A stretch of DNA of 64,000 nucleotides from assembly GCA_903856725.1 (NCBI GenBank), contig CAIOCT010000115.1, positions 1 through 64,000 on the forward strand. The letters are read 5' to 3'. Below the pieces are notes generated by a model. That model searched no databases and was not told where the DNA came from. It worked only from the letters and a program-made list of their open reading frames with translations. The translations under genes were made by a program, and so were the position numbers. Numbering within the stretch: the first letter of the stretch is position 1; each line of letters opens with the position of its first letter. This document shows positions 35,781-46,128 of the stretch, piece after piece. Origin of the DNA: an uncultured Verrucomicrobiota bacterium. GTDB taxonomy: Bacteria; Verrucomicrobiota; Verrucomicrobiia; Opitutales; Opitutaceae.

Positions 35781-38234
35781 ATGGTTGACTATCCTCATCG
35801 AATTGTCCGCGCTTGGCTAAATTCTACTTCGACCGGTGTCATCGCACTTGATGCCGATTGGCAAGGCGATGCGCTCCCGCTGTTGGCGCCGGGGGAGCCA
35901 GCTTTTGCGTTTGCTGATTTGGGTCCAGCGGTGGCGTCACTTTATGCCGAAGAGGCCGCCTACTATGTTGATGAGGTGGGGCAGTTGGTTTTCGTGCTCG
36001 ATCCTGCTGATTACAGTTGGATCGATTTTAAAACGATGCCGGTTTATGTGGCAGGCAGTTTTAATGGCTGGGCCGCCGCGATTGGTCAGACCGAGTGGCG
36101 TTTGCAGCTGGGCATGTTAAATGGTCGGCCGGTCTGGATCGGGCGCACGCTCGCTGCACCGTTGCTCACCACGCCGCCGCAACAATTTAAGTTTATCACC
36201 GCGGAAGGTCGTTGGTTAGAGTTACCACGCGAGGCGAGCAATGGCGTCAGTGAGGGCCAGGCATATTTTAATCGGGCGATTTTTCCTCACCGCACTGGGC
36301 GCAATTTATTTCAATTCACTACCGTCAAGCCGCTGCTACTGACGCAGACTTATTCAGTTATTCATGTGCGCGATGGCCGGCACGCTCCGAAGACTCGGCT
36401 GCGCTTGGGCAAGTTCTTCCATGAAATGAGCAGCCCGCTGCCGATGGGAGCGCAGGTGCATCAAACCGAGACAACCTTTCGGCTCTTCGCGCCACGGGCT
36501 AAGTATGTGCGGCTTTTCCTTTGTGAAAAACTAACGGAGCAGGAGCATGCTTTTGGATATGAATTAGACCGACGGGAAGAGGCCGGCGGCTGGTCTGGAG
36601 TGTGGGAAGCGCATCTCAACCGGAATCTGCATGGTTGGTATTATTGGTATTCAATTAATGGGCCGCACGATGTCTTTGGTCATTTCCAGCCCAGTCACAA
36701 GGTGCTCGATCCTTACGCGCAGGTGACGGTGGGACCCGCTGGTCCGGGCATAGTACTCGATCCCGCCTGGGTGGGGCGCGGGGATCGATCCTTGGCGACG
36801 CCATCCTGGCAAGATCTGGTAATCGCTGAGGCACACGTGCGTGATCTGGTCGCGCTAGCGCCACTTCCACTCGCAGCGAATGAGCGCTTGGGGTTTGCCG
36901 GTCTGACGCAGTGGGTGAACCACCCTGATTTTTATTTAAAAAAATTGGGAGTAAATGCGATCGAGTTGCAGCCTATTCATCAGAACGATGCGGGGCAGCC
37001 GGCCGACTATCATTGGGGTTACATGACCACTAATTTTTTTGCCCCGGCGAGCGGTTATGGTTTGATGCCGGGAAGCATTCAGGTCGTCAAAGAATTCCAA
37101 GCACTCGTGGCGGCTTGCCATCGCCAAGGGATCGCGGTAATTATTGATGTGGTTTATAATCATGTGGGCGAGCCAGCCCACCTGCAGTTAATTGATAAGC
37201 TTTACTATTTCGAACTCGATGATCAGGGGCAGCTCACCAATGGCAGTGGGTGTGGTAATGATGTTCGCTGTCGCTCGGCGATGGCCACGCGGCTCCTTAG
37301 CGACAGTCTCATTCACCTGATTGAAGTCTATGGCGTCGATGGTTTCCGTTTTGATTTGGCGGAGTTGATCGGGGTGGACGTATTGCGTACGGTCGAGGTA
37401 GCGGTTAAAAAGGCGAAGTCCGATATTATTTTAATCGCCGAGCCTTGGAGTTTTCGCGGACACAGTGCCGCCGCTTTGCGATCCACGGGCTACGCCTCGT
37501 GGAATGACGGCTATCGGGATTTTTTACGGGCTTATGTCCACGGTCGAGGGACGGCTGAAAAAATGGAATATTTTTTGAAAGGTTCGCCGTGGCATTTTGC
37601 GTACTGGCCGGCGCAGACCGTGAATTATACGGAGTCGCATGACGATCGGACGTGGGTTGATATGATTACTGAGCGCAGTGATCATAATGGCTTTGATCCG
37701 ACCACGGCTGATCGGCAACGCACCCACTTGATGGCGGCGATTCTCTTTGCCTCGATTGGGATTCCCTTAGTTGCGGCCGGCCAAGATTTTTTACGGTCAA
37801 AATATGGCGTAGCTAATACTTACCAGCGGGGGGATCTGAATGCGCTCGATTACCAACGGCTCACCCGTTTCGCCGCAACTCATCAGTATTTTGCCGACTG
37901 GATTGCTTTTCGACGTTCGCCCCGCGGGCATCTCTTGCGGCAGTGGTCGCGGCCCAGCGAAGGATTTTTTCAATGCATCGCCCAGCTCGATGGACCCGCC
38001 GTGGTGGCCATTTATAATGCTGATGGGAGTCAAGGACCGCAGCGGATGCTTCTGGCGCTCAACCCGCATACGGCTGCAGCTACCATTTCGCTGGGTAAAT
38101 TTGCCGACTGGGGCTGGCGGCAGATCGCAGATCATGAAAGCTTTTATGCAGAAGGCTATAGTCCGTTGCTGTCGATTTCGGTCGACCTATGTATACCGGC
38201 ACTCGGTTGCGGTCTGTGGGTAACCGAGCGATGA
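35781..38234 (+). CDS. GH13 alpha-glucan enzyme (pullulanase/isoamylase-like) with CBM48-like modules
   Basis: An 817-residue protein with no signal peptide, so probably cytoplasmic. Residues about 85-150 contain VAGSFNGW, a CBM48-like starch-binding signature. A second CBM48-like beta module (about 225-325) has TTFRLFAPRAKYVRL. The GH13 barrel (about 350-740) shows DVVYNHVGE, nucleophile Asp525 in GFRFDLAE, acid/base Glu554 in AEPW and Asp621 in ESHDD. A C-terminal beta domain ends the protein. The architecture fits debranching or related glycogen/maltodextrin enzymes; exact specificity is open. It is followed by the glycolytic gap-pgk-tpiA cluster. Confidence 0.9.
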   Translation: MVDYPHRIVRAWLNSTSTGVIALDADWQGDALPLLAPGEPAFAFADLGPAVASLYAEEAAYYVDEVGQLVFVLDPADYSWIDFKTMPVYVAGSFNGWAAAIGQTEWRLQLGMLNGRPVWIGRTLAAPLLTTPPQQFKFITAEGRWLELPREASNGVSEGQAYFNRAIFPHRTGRNLFQFTTVKPLLLTQTYSVIHVRDGRHAPKTRLRLGKFFHEMSSPLPMGAQVHQTETTFRLFAPRAKYVRLFLCEKLTEQEHAFGYELDRREEAGGWSGVWEAHLNRNLHGWYYWYSINGPHDVFGHFQPSHKVLDPYAQVTVGPAGPGIVLDPAWVGRGDRSLATPSWQDLVIAEAHVRDLVALAPLPLAANERLGFAGLTQWVNHPDFYLKKLGVNAIELQPIHQNDAGQPADYHWGYMTTNFFAPASGYGLMPGSIQVVKEFQALVAACHRQGIAVIIDVVYNHVGEPAHLQLIDKLYYFELDDQGQLTNGSGCGNDVRCRSAMATRLLSDSLIHLIEVYGVDGFRFDLAELIGVDVLRTVEVAVKKAKSDIILIAEPWSFRGHSAAALRSTGYASWNDGYRDFLRAYVHGRGTAEKMEYFLKGSPWHFAYWPAQTVNYTESHDDRTWVDMITERSDHNGFDPTTADRQRTHLMAAILFASIGIPLVAAGQDFLRSKYGVANTYQRGDLNALDYQRLTRFAATHQYFADWIAFRRSPRGHLLRQWSRPSEGFFQCIAQLDGPAVVAIYNADGSQGPQRMLLALNPHTAAATISLGKFADWGWRQIADHESFYAEGYSPLLSISVDLCIPALGCGLWVTER

Positions 38235-38361
38235 GCGGGGCGAAGATTCGCTGATTTTTTACGGGCAAGCAGGTTTTTAATATGGCACGCATCTCGCTTG
38301 CCAAGCTAGACGCCCTGCTTTTCATAGCGGCATCTACCGATATTTCTATCGGCTAGACTAA

Positions 38362-39429
<1,068 letters not shown>

Positions 39430-39463
39430 GTCCACCGCGCTGCCTCCCGAAGCAAGCATTTCG

Positions 39464-39502
39464 AGCGAGTAGCGAGCAAGCATAGCTCCTACTCGCTTTT
39501 TT
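39464..39502 (+). terminator. Intrinsic terminator after gap
   Basis: AGCGAGTAG pairs with CTACTCGCT around an inner GAGC/GCTC stem with a seven-base loop and one bulged C. The hairpin runs straight into six T on the plus strand, 35 bp after the gap stop codon. It should reduce read-through into pgk. Confidence 0.85.
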
Positions 39503-39548
39503 ATGATGCGGCTTTGCCGGCGATCCATTTCTTATTTTCTCCGCTCTC

Positions 39549-40793
39549 ATGTCTAAATTTAAATCAATCCGTGATCTTAATCTAGCTGGTCAACGCGTGC
39601 TACTGCGCGTCGATTTTAATGTCCCGCAGGACAAGGTCACCGGTGTTATTACCAATAACCAGCGGATCGTCGCTGCCTTACCCACGATCAAGCACGCGCT
39701 CGCCCAAGGAGCGGCGGTGGTATTAATGTCGCATCTTGGGCGGCCTGACGGTCAGAAAATTGCCAAGTTCTCCCTTCGGCCAATCGCAGTCGAACTCGAG
39801 CGATTGCTTGGTCAGCCAGTAAAATTTTTAGATGATTGTGTTGGGCCAGCGATTGAGGCCGCATGTGCGCGCCTAGCGCCAGGGACCGTGGTGCTATTGG
39901 AAAATTTACGTTTCCACCTCGAAGAAGAGGGCAAAGTGAAGCTGGCGGACGGCACTACGCAGAAAGCCGATCCGGTGGCGGTCGCGGCCTTCCGGGCTTC
40001 GCTGACAAAATTGGGCGACGTATTTGTGAATGATGCTTTCGGCACTGCGCACCGTGCACATTCCTCGATGGTCGGGGTGGGGTTACCTGTAAAAGCAGCT
40101 GGTTTTCTGATGGAAGCTGAATTGAAAGCCTTCGCCGCAGTTTTGGATCAGCCGCAGCGACCGCTGCTCGCTATTCTCGGGGGAGCTAAAATTGCCGATA
40201 AAATTCCACTGATTCAAAATCTCATTAAAAAAGCCGATGAGATCATCATTGGTGGAGGCATGGCTTACACATTTAAAAAAGTGACGCATGGGATGGAGAT
40301 TGGCACCAGTTTGTTCGATGCCGATGGTGCGAAGTTGGTGCCCGAGCTAGTCGCGCAAGCTACAGCGCGCGGAGTAAAATTAATTTTCCCCGTGGACTAC
40401 ATTTGTGCCGATAAATTTGATCCACAAGCCGCCACGCAATCGGCGACTGATGCCACGGGTATTCCCGTGGGCTGGATGGGCCTCGATGGTGGCCCGCAAT
40501 CGAGCGCGCTCTATCGGGAGGCGATTTTACGGGCCAAGACCGTCATTTGGAATGGCCCCTCTGGCGTATTTGAATTTGAGCAGTTTGCTGGCTCGACTAA
40601 AGCGATGGCGGCCGCCGTGGCCGAAGCGACTGTCCGCGGGAGCATCACCGTGATTGGTGGTGGTGATACAGCAACTGCGGCGAAGAAATTCAAAATAGCC
40701 GACCGCGTGACGCATTGTTCCACCGGTGGCGGCGCGAGCCTCGAATTCCTCGAAGGCAAAGTGTTGCCTGGGGTCGCTTTTCTGGAAACGTAA
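39549..40793 (+). CDS. pgk: Phosphoglycerate kinase
   Basis: A 414-residue monomer transferring phosphate from 1,3-bisphosphoglycerate to ADP. N-domain landmarks are [21 protein letters not shown] and [12 protein letters not shown]. The C-domain has [24 protein letters not shown] and the nucleotide loops [11 protein letters not shown] and [10 protein letters not shown]. Complete and of normal length. It lies between gap and tpiA. Confidence 0.97.
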   Translation: MSKFKSIRDLNLAGQRVLLRVDFNVPQDKVTGVITNNQRIVAALPTIKHALAQGAAVVLMSHLGRPDGQKIAKFSLRPIAVELERLLGQPVKFLDDCVGPAIEAACARLAPGTVVLLENLRFHLEEEGKVKLADGTTQKADPVAVAAFRASLTKLGDVFVNDAFGTAHRAHSSMVGVGLPVKAAGFLMEAELKAFAAVLDQPQRPLLAILGGAKIADKIPLIQNLIKKADEIIIGGGMAYTFKKVTHGMEIGTSLFDADGAKLVPELVAQATARGVKLIFPVDYICADKFDPQAATQSATDATGIPVGWMGLDGGPQSSALYREAILRAKTVIWNGPSGVFEFEQFAGSTKAMAAAVAEATVRGSITVIGGGDTATAAKKFKIADRVTHCSTGGGASLEFLEGKVLPGVAFLET

Positions 40794-40855
40794 AAGTGCT
40801 GGAAGTCACTTAGCCCTAACACGCAAACGACGACTCATTTAAAACTACGCCCTAC

Positions 40856-41623
40856 ATGCATCGCAAAAAATTGATCGCTGGTAATTGGAAAATGAACAAG
40901 ACGGCCTCAGATGGGGTTGTGCTAACGCGCGAATTGATTGCGGCGATTGGCCGCGAAGTTTCGGTCGACGTCGTGCTGTGTCCTCCCTTTACGGCTTTGG
41001 AGAGTGTGGGTCGCGCGCTCGAGGGGCACGCGCTTAAGCTCGGGGCGCAAAATATGCATGCAGAGAAAAGTGGCGCCTATACGGGGGAAATTTCTGCCGA
41101 GATGCTGCGGGGTCTTTTTGTGACCCATGTCATTCTTGGCCACAGTGAGCGCCGCACTTATAATGCCGAAACTGATGTAAGCATTAACCAAAAAGTATTG
41201 GCCGCATTGGCCCATCAATTGAAACCCATTTTGTGTGTTGGGGAAACGCTGGCGGAGCGTGATGCTGGGGCCACTTTAGCGGTCGTGCAGCGACACGTTG
41301 AGAGCGGGCTACAGGGTGTAACGCCGGAGCAGATGGGCGCATGCATTATTGCCTACGAACCCGTTTGGGCGATCGGCACAGGCAAAGTTGCTACCACGGC
41401 CCAGGCGCAGGAAGTGCATGCTTTTATTCGCGATCTTTTGACTAAACTGTACGGGGCGCCGCTCGCGCAGAAGGTTCGCATTCTTTATGGTGGTTCGATG
41501 AAGCCCGCCAATGCCCCTGAATTATTGGCGGCCAAGGATATTGATGGCGGCCTGATCGGCGGAGCCGCCCTTGAGGCTAAATCATTTATCGAACTGGTGC
41601 GGGCCGCGGCGGCTGTTCATTGA
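40856..41623 (+). CDS. tpiA: Triosephosphate isomerase
   Basis: A 255-residue TIM barrel interconverting dihydroxyacetone phosphate and glyceraldehyde 3-phosphate. N-terminal AGNWKMNKT holds the catalytic Lys, GHSERR the His, and AYEPVWAIGTGK the Glu and flexible loop; the phosphate loop is GGAALEAKS. It follows pgk by 62 bp and converges with the prenyl synthase gene 18 bp beyond its stop. Confidence 0.97.
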   Translation: MHRKKLIAGNWKMNKTASDGVVLTRELIAAIGREVSVDVVLCPPFTALESVGRALEGHALKLGAQNMHAEKSGAYTGEISAEMLRGLFVTHVILGHSERRTYNAETDVSINQKVLAALAHQLKPILCVGETLAERDAGATLAVVQRHVESGLQGVTPEQMGACIIAYEPVWAIGTGKVATTAQAQEVHAFIRDLLTKLYGAPLAQKVRILYGGSMKPANAPELLAAKDIDGGLIGGAALEAKSFIELVRAAAAVH

Positions 41624-41641
41624 AGCCCCCGGTCGGAGTGC

Positions 41642-42523
41642 TCAATGTGAGCGCGTGCCTAAGTGGGTGGTGAGGGCGGCAAGAAAGACAGTTTCTCCTG
41701 CTAATTCACTGAGGGCGGTGAGCGCCGCTTTGGTTTGGGTCGCGGCATGCTCTGCCGAGGCCTTGAGTCCGTGGATTTTTACGTAAGTTGTTTTATCAGC
41801 TTGAGCATCTTTGCCCGCAGTTTTTCCCAGCGTCGCGGTGTCAGCGGTAGCGTCCAGAATGTCGTCAGTGATTTGAAAGGCCAAGCCGAGGTGCCGACCG
41901 ATGATCCGTAGGCGAGCGAGTTGCTGATCGTGAGCGCCGCCACACAATCCGCCCATCACCAGCGCCGCGCTGAGCATGGCGCCAGTCTTATGATGATGAA
42001 TATATTCTAGATCGGCGGCCGTTACATCAGCTTTTTTTTCCGCCAAGAGATCTTCCATTTGGCCGCCAATAAGTTGTTCGCTGCCTGCGGCATCTCCCAT
42101 TTCGCGCGTCAAGGCGGCGCAGAGAGTTGGAGCGGTCGCGTAGTGGCGGGAGAGAAGTTGAAAGGCAAAAGTGAGGAGTGCGTCGCCGGCGAGGAGGGCG
42201 GTGGCTTCGTCAAATTGTTTATGGGCGGTCGGGTGGCCGCGGCGGAGGTCATCATTATCCATGCACGGCAAGTCATCGTGAATGAGCGAGTATGTATGGA
42301 GGCATTCGATTGCAATGGCCGCCGGGAGGGCATCAATCGCCGCGCCGCATGCATCGGCTGCGGCCAAGACTAAAACTGGGCGGAGCCGCTTGCCGCCAGC
42401 CTGCAGGCTATAGCGCATCGCCGTGTGGAGGCGAGTGGGTCGCGTGGTCGCCGGCGGGACTAAGCGATCGAGACCTTGCTCAATACGTTCACGATAGTGC
42501 TTAAGTTGGCCGTGAAAATCCAT
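41642..42523 (-). CDS. ispA: Polyprenyl synthetase (farnesyl/geranylgeranyl diphosphate synthase)
   Basis: A 293-residue trans-prenyltransferase of the short-chain type. The first Asp-rich motif is HDDLPCMDNDDLRRG, with the four-residue insertion DDxxxxD typical of bacterial IspA, and the second is TDDILD. GGKRLRPVL and the conserved Lys/Thr/Gln residues are present. Product length (C15 or C20) cannot be read reliably. It is divergent from fmdB with 134 bp between. Confidence 0.92.
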   Translation of the reverse strand: MDFHGQLKHYRERIEQGLDRLVPPATTRPTRLHTAMRYSLQAGGKRLRPVLVLAAADACGAAIDALPAAIAIECLHTYSLIHDDLPCMDNDDLRRGHPTAHKQFDEATALLAGDALLTFAFQLLSRHYATAPTLCAALTREMGDAAGSEQLIGGQMEDLLAEKKADVTAADLEYIHHHKTGAMLSAALVMGGLCGGAHDQQLARLRIIGRHLGLAFQITDDILDATADTATLGKTAGKDAQADKTTYVKIHGLKASAEHAATQTKAALTALSELAGETVFLAALTTHLGTRSH

Positions 42524-42580
42524 CGGACGGCTAGGATTTATCCCTCGCGCGAAGTTGGCAAACGGATTCCAGCATGGCTA

Positions 42581-42630
42581 AAAGTCGCAGTGCCATAGGC
42601 CCAAGAAAGGCTCGCCAAAGTCGCAGTGCC
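42581..42630. repeat. 14-bp direct repeat in the ispA-fmdB intergenic region
   Basis: AAAGTCGCAGTGCC occurs exactly at 42581-42594 and again at 42617-42630, a 36-bp period, each copy preceded by a GGCT element. The pair lies between divergent genes and could be two operator sites or a small duplication. No protein partner can be named. Confidence 0.55.
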
Positions 42631-42657
42631 TAATCATACCCAAGGTCAATTTTTCGG

Positions 42658-42912
42658 ATGCCCACCTACGAATACATTTGTCCTAAATGCAGCCATGAAA
42701 TGGAGGCGTTTCAGTCGATGAACGACCAGCCGCTTAAGCTTTGCCCGGCGTGCAAGCGACGCGTGCTCAAACGTAAAATCGGCGGCGGGGCGGGTCTAAT
42801 TTTTAAGGGCACCGGTTTTTATATTACTGATTATAAGAAAAAGTCTGGAGGTAAAGGCGAGGGCGCCCCAGCCGCCACCAGTCAACCTGCGGCCTCGGCT
42901 CCTAAAAAATAA
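42658..42912 (+). CDS. FmdB-family zinc ribbon protein
   Basis: An 84-residue protein whose first half is a FmdB/CxxC_CxxC_SSSS zinc ribbon: MPTYEYICPKCSHEME, then LKLCPACKRRVLKRKIGG. The tail is Lys, Gly and Ala rich and low in complexity. The family is widespread and often called a putative regulator, but its role is unknown. It starts an apparent operon with a membrane-anchored protein 9 bp later and murJ. Confidence 0.9.
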   Translation: MPTYEYICPKCSHEMEAFQSMNDQPLKLCPACKRRVLKRKIGGGAGLIFKGTGFYITDYKKKSGGKGEGAPAATSQPAASAPKK

Positions 42913-42921
42913 CCTCCCCCG

Positions 42922-43743
42922 ATGAGCTTTAATAAAATGGATAGAGCCTTGCATGGTCCGAGTGCGCTCGAGGTTGCTCTTGGGGCCGTCTTAGGTCTCG
43001 CCTTCGGGGCAGGGGTGGCGGTTGTCTATTTGGTGCTCAAGCCGGTGGTCGTGGTAACCCAAATGCCTAAGGAGATAGCGCTGACTTCCGTTTATTATCA
43101 ACCGGGCTCCGCGGACAAGGCTAAGAGCGCAGATTGGCCGGCGAAGCAGGCCCAATTTATTGCAGGGACAACCGTGCAAGTGACGGAAGATGAACTAAAC
43201 GCTTGGTCCTTGGCTCGGGGTACGCCGCCGCGGAACACCAAGGCCATGCCAGTCATCGCTCCACCCGTAAAATTAGCCGAGAAATCAAAATTTGCTACGA
43301 ATCCCAGTAAAACAAAACCAACTGATAAGGCTAAGCCAGCTGAGCCAATTAAACCCTTGGAGGCGCCTCAGCCTGCGCAGAGCGCCAAGACAGCAGGGCC
43401 ATCGCCTACTGATAGTTTTCTGATCACGGCAGTTCCTGATTTTCGCATCGTGGGGGATGCGCTCCAAATTAGCTGGAGCTGTACTTTGGATGTACTTGGC
43501 CTCAACCGCGACGTAGTCCTCATGACAACAGGGCATTTTGAAGTTTCTGGGGCACAAGTGGACTTCGTTCCTGAAAAACTTTTCTTAGGTTCCTGCCCGC
43601 TGCATCGGTTGCCCAAGGCCTCCCGTGCATTGCTGGCCTACGTTTTCAAAAATCAAAAGACGCCCGATAACATTCGGCTTGCTTGGGCTAAATGCACCGC
43701 AGTGAGCGTCGTTGATGGTGGATTAAGGTTGGTCTTGCCTTAA
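42922..43743 (+). CDS. Unknown anchored protein between fmdB and murJ
   Basis: A 273-residue protein not recognised. A single hydrophobic helix lies at about 16-37 (ALEVALGAVLGLAFGAGVAV), followed by a short domain, a Lys/Pro/Ala-rich linker (about 115-160) and a C-terminal domain of about 115 residues (VPDFRIVGDALQISWSC to the end). In that domain the strands predominate, and LYFGSCPLHRLP-like LFLGSCPLHRLPK is a notable motif. It would project outside the cytoplasmic membrane. It lies 28 bp before murJ, so an envelope role is plausible but inferred. Confidence 0.7.
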   Translation: MSFNKMDRALHGPSALEVALGAVLGLAFGAGVAVVYLVLKPVVVVTQMPKEIALTSVYYQPGSADKAKSADWPAKQAQFIAGTTVQVTEDELNAWSLARGTPPRNTKAMPVIAPPVKLAEKSKFATNPSKTKPTDKAKPAEPIKPLEAPQPAQSAKTAGPSPTDSFLITAVPDFRIVGDALQISWSCTLDVLGLNRDVVLMTTGHFEVSGAQVDFVPEKLFLGSCPLHRLPKASRALLAYVFKNQKTPDNIRLAWAKCTAVSVVDGGLRLVLP

Positions 43744-43771
43744 GATTGTTGCGCGTTTTTTTGCCCGCGCT

Positions 43772-45355
43772 GTGTCGAAGCATTTAAAAAACATCAGCGT
43801 TATCGCCACGGCTACGGTGGTGTCGCGAGTGTTGGGCTTAGGGCGAGAAATGATGATTGCGGCGGTATTTGGCACGAGCGCGCTGAGTTCAGCATTTGTT
43901 TCTGCTTTTACCCTGCCCAATCTTTTTCGCCGCTTGCTCGGTGAGGGCGCGCTGACCGCGGCATTTGTGCCGACCTTGAGTCAAGAGCTGGAGCACTCGC
44001 AGCGGGCTGGGGCTTTTACCCTGGTGAGCAAGGTATCGAGTTGGCTGTTGGTGGTGACCACGAGTGTGGTGGCGTTGGCGATGCTGGCGTTGGCCAATGC
44101 TAGTTTGCTTTTGCATCTGCTGGGGTCGCTCGGGTTGTCTGCGGCGACCGCGCAGCGTCTGCTCTTAGGCGCGGATCTCGCAGTTTTTTTATTCCCCTAT
44201 TTAATTTTAGTTTGTCTTGCTGCCGCCTTCAGCGCCGCCTGCCAGGTACTCGGGCGATTCACGGAGCCGGCGCTGTCTCCAATCTGGTTGAATCTCTCAA
44301 TTATGAGCGCGCTCGGTTTAGGCGGTTGGTGGGCCTGGGGCGATACGTCGCGGATTAATTTACTGTGCGGTGGTGTGCTCATCGGAGGATTTTTTCAAAT
44401 GGCCGTTCCCGCTTTGGTTCTTTGGCAAGAGGGATGGCGCCCCCGTTTCGATTTGCGACCGGATGATCGTGTGCGAGCGATCGTGCGGTTGATGGGACCA
44501 ACCGTGATCGGCTCCGCCATTTACCTCATCAATATTTCAGTTTCCCGCTTTATTGGACTGTCCCTCAATGATCAAGCGGCCGCCGTGCTTAATTGGGCGA
44601 CGCGGGTGATGGAGTTGCCGATTGGGGTGTTTACAGCAGCAATTACGACCGTAATTTTTCCGCTCATTGCCCGTCACGCCGCGCGGGCTGACTGGAGTAA
44701 ATTGGGGGAGGATTACCACAAAGGATTACGATTAGTATTGGTCCTGAACGTGCCGGCGGCGATTGGGCTCGCGCTGTTGAGTCAACCCATTGTGCGCCTG
44801 CTTTTTCAGCGAGGAGCCTTCCAAGCGAGCGATACGGCCTTGATGGCGCCGATTCTAGCGGTGTATGCGCTCGGTTTACCGTTTTTAGCTTTCACCACGG
44901 TGGCGCTGCGGGGATTTTATGCTCTGCAGGATATGGCGACGCCCGTGCGCGCAGCCTTACTTAGTTTTGTGGTTAATTTTATTTTGAGCATCGCGCTCAT
45001 GGCTTGGCTTTCAACGGTGGGGCTGGCGTTGGCTAGTACCTTAGCGGTGGTGGCGCAGGCGTGGTTTTTGCAATCTCGGCTCACGCGCAAGCTAGCGGGG
45101 CTCGGTTTCGCGCCCTTGCTGCCTAATTTAGTTAAAATTGCGATTGCCAGTGCCTTGATGGGTGGCGTCGTCTGGGGCGGTCTCTATGGGTTGGAGCAGC
45201 TCGCGTTATCAAGCCAACGGCGCGATTGGGTGGTGGTCGGCGGTTTAATTCCTGTGGCCGGACTCGTCTATGCGGCGCTACTTTGGCTTTTTAAAATTGA
45301 AGGTCGCGCTGAGCTCGCAGCGTTGTTGGGCAAGGTCAGAGCTAAATTTGTGTGA
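43772..45355 (+). CDS. murJ: Lipid II flippase MurJ
   Basis: A 527-residue MOP-superfamily membrane protein with about 14 helices that flips lipid-linked peptidoglycan precursor to the outer face. The start is a GTG at 43772. Landmarks are VSRVLGLGREMMIAAVFG, AFTLPNLFRRLLGEGALTAAFVP and the central RVMELPIGVFTAA. Conserved arginines of the substrate cavity are visible in the first helix and in NLFRRLLGEGA. Third gene of the fmdB operon. Confidence 0.95.
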   Translation: MSKHLKNISVIATATVVSRVLGLGREMMIAAVFGTSALSSAFVSAFTLPNLFRRLLGEGALTAAFVPTLSQELEHSQRAGAFTLVSKVSSWLLVVTTSVVALAMLALANASLLLHLLGSLGLSAATAQRLLLGADLAVFLFPYLILVCLAAAFSAACQVLGRFTEPALSPIWLNLSIMSALGLGGWWAWGDTSRINLLCGGVLIGGFFQMAVPALVLWQEGWRPRFDLRPDDRVRAIVRLMGPTVIGSAIYLINISVSRFIGLSLNDQAAAVLNWATRVMELPIGVFTAAITTVIFPLIARHAARADWSKLGEDYHKGLRLVLVLNVPAAIGLALLSQPIVRLLFQRGAFQASDTALMAPILAVYALGLPFLAFTTVALRGFYALQDMATPVRAALLSFVVNFILSIALMAWLSTVGLALASTLAVVAQAWFLQSRLTRKLAGLGFAPLLPNLVKIAIASALMGGVVWGGLYGLEQLALSSQRRDWVVVGGLIPVAGLVYAALLWLFKIEGRAELAALLGKVRAKFV

Positions 45356-45364
45356 GGAGGTATC

Positions 45365-45412
45365 ATGGCTAAGCATCGCCCGAGAATTGATCATCCGGTC
45401 GGTCCATTTTAA
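45365..45412 (+). CDS. 15-codon ORF with strong Shine-Dalgarno, possible leader
   Basis: Directly after the murJ stop the sequence GAGGAGGTATC places a near-perfect ribosome site before an ATG at 45365. The frame encodes MAKHRPRIDHPVGPF and stops 9 bp before the ATG of the GNAT gene, which itself has no visible ribosome site. It may act as a translational leader for the GNAT gene. It may also be a relic of a longer gene or chance. Peptide function is unknown. Confidence 0.4.
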   Translation: MAKHRPRIDHPVGPF

Positions 45413-45421
45413 ATTATTCCT

Positions 45422-45697
45422 ATGCCTGAAATTATGCACCACGCCGGGGCTCACCGCTATGAAGTAAGCGTTGATGGTCATTTGGCGGTTTGCGACTACG
45501 TGCTCACGGACGGGCGGATGATCTTCACCCATACATTGGTTCCACCTGAATTGCGGGGGCAGGGGTGGGCAGAGCAACTCGTGCGCCGGGGATTGGCTGA
45601 CGCCCGTGCCGCTGGTCGCCAGGTCGTTCCCACCTGCTCTTACGTAGCAAAATTCATCGCAAGGAATGCAGAATTTCAGGATCTGCTAGCTGGATAG
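45422..45697 (+). CDS. Short GNAT-like N-acetyltransferase (COG2388)
   Basis: A 91-residue protein matching the minimal Gcn5-related fold: GAHRYEVSVDGHLAVCDY, the HTLVPPELRGQGWAEQL acetyl-CoA loop (RGQGWA in place of R/QxxGxG/A), and VVPTCSYVAKFIARN near the end. Such short forms are common and of unknown substrate. It follows murJ and the 15-codon ORF, and converges with rpmB. Confidence 0.85.
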   Translation: MPEIMHHAGAHRYEVSVDGHLAVCDYVLTDGRMIFTHTLVPPELRGQGWAEQLVRRGLADARAAGRQVVPTCSYVAKFIARNAEFQDLLAG

Positions 45698-45763
45698 AGT
45701 GAAGGCATCGTCTGCCGGGCAGCTTATTTTTATGGCCAAGCTGTGCCCTGTTTTGAGCCGGGC

Positions 45764-45795
45764 ACAAAAAAACCCGCAGCCAAGAGCCGCGGGTT
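45764..45795 (-). terminator. Intrinsic terminator of rpmB
   Basis: On the minus strand AACCCGC/GCGGGTT pairs with a short inner GC extension around a CAAGA-type loop, then seven T follow. It lies 16 bp after the rpmB stop codon. A second stem, GTGCCC/GGGCAC at 45743-45765, overlaps the T tract side and may help terminate convergent transcription. Confidence 0.85.
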
Positions 45796-45811
45796 GAAGA
45801 GGCGAAGGGGG

Positions 45812-46042
45812 TTAGGCCTTCTGGACGAGTCCGGCCTTGATGGCCTTGACTGAGACCCACATGCGTTTGGTGCCACCATTGGGCAGCTTGACCTTGATCC
45901 ACTGAAGATTGGGACGGAATAGGCGCGTTGTCAGGCTGGTGACGTGCGTGCCGATGCCTCCGCTCTTCTTGGATTGGCCTTTACGGTTAATAATTCTGCC
46001 CTTGGTGGGGCGTTTACCGGTGATTGCGCAAATTCGTGCCAT
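45812..46042 (-). CDS. rpmB: 50S ribosomal protein L28
   Basis: A 76-residue large-subunit protein; the ATG at 46042 gives the standard MARICAITGKRP start, and longer frames are not expected. ATGKRPxxG-type N-terminus, the basic RKGQSKKSGG stretch and the GGTKRMWVSVKAIKAG C-terminus are family features. There is no zinc-binding Cys pair, so it is the C-minus form. It is monocistronic, ending at the terminator. Confidence 0.96.
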   Translation of the reverse strand: MARICAITGKRPTKGRIINRKGQSKKSGGIGTHVTSLTTRLFRPNLQWIKVKLPNGGTKRMWVSVKAIKAGLVQKA

Positions 46043-46128
46043 GGTGTTTCTTGAGTTAAAGGGTCGGAAGTAAAGGATCGGCTGACCGCTTAGCAAGGGC
46101 AATTTTGGTTTTCGTCTCAGGCGCAGCT

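Noticed and set aside
38337-38352. Small hairpin CCGATA-TTTC-TATCGG before gap as a terminator
   Set aside because: Stem of six pairs with no T run; more likely a chance or 5' leader structure.
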